Part shown: in pieces, positions 5,482-5,516 of the stretch
Position numbering within the stretch: position 1 is the stretch's first letter
Layout of the letters: each line of letters opens with the position of its first letter
Assembly (NCBI GenBank): GCA_002491825.1
Contig: DKWR01000037.1
Coordinates: 17,107 to 22,622 of the forward strand
DNA length: 5,516 bases
Origin: Ruminococcaceae bacterium UBA7147
GTDB taxonomy: Bacteria; Bacillota; Clostridia; Oscillospirales; Acutalibacteraceae
Direction of reading: 5' to 3'
Made by a program: the position numbers and the translations under genes
Notes under the pieces: model-generated
What the model saw: the letters and a program-made list of their open reading frames with translations, nothing else
The model's database searches: none
What the model was told of the DNA's origin: nothing

Positions 5482-5516
5482 GATATATCGGTAACGTTTC
5501 GGGACGTGTGGGAACC
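5482..5516 (-). repeat. 35-bp repeat, right copy flanking the MreB-like gene
   Basis: This is the reverse complement of 4173-4207 with three mismatches (32 of 35). It reaches the last base of the window, so the element may continue beyond it. The left copy is part of a hairpin; whether this one is cannot be seen because of the cut. Confidence 0.7.

Noticed and set aside
4173..5516. A transposon carrying the MreB-like gene between terminal inverted repeats
   Set aside because: No transposase or recombinase is present, no target-site duplication is visible (the right end is cut off by the window), and the repeats resemble intergenic repeat sequences more than transposon ends.

Overview
The window looks like chromosomal DNA of a spore-forming, moderately AT-rich gut Clostridium relative, most likely Oscillospiraceae (Ruminococcus or [Eubacterium] siraeum type). 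Two genes point there: a germination protease (GPR), found only in endospore formers, and a secreted papain-type protease ending in a type I dockerin, the plug-in module of cellulosomes and amylosomes. Species assignment is inference; there is no rRNA or other marker.

Layout: four genes, each apparently its own transcription unit. (1) Positions 1-192 hold a short repeat with a hairpin, then a strong housekeeping promoter. (2) 193-1365 (+) encodes a multi-pass acyltransferase-3 type membrane protein. (3) A bidirectional terminator at 1379-1411 separates it from gpr, 1409-2284 (-), which converges on it. (4) The 124-bp divergent region 2285-2408 carries a candidate sigma-G-like promoter for gpr and a strong sigma-A-type promoter for the protease. 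(5) 2409-4070 (+) encodes the dockerin-bearing cysteine protease, closed by a strong terminator at 4079-4118. (6) 4121-4282 is non-coding and rich in hairpins and short repeats. (7) 4283-5299 (-) encodes a divergent MreB/Mbl-family actin-like protein. (8) 5300-5516 is non-coding, with AT-rich repeats and a second, inverted copy of a repeat seen at 4173-4207.

The genes do not form an obvious pathway. Themes are the cell surface (membrane acyltransferase, secreted protease, MreB-type cytoskeleton) and spore germination (GPR). I see no defence system, CRISPR array, transposase, rRNA or tRNA. The least ordinary content is non-coding. There are two direct copies of a 22-bp motif, each followed by a hairpin of different sequence, and the second copy reaches into the stop codon of the MreB-like gene. 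A pair of 35-bp imperfect inverted repeats flanks that same gene. Perfect palindromes sit at the predicted start sites of both plus-strand genes.
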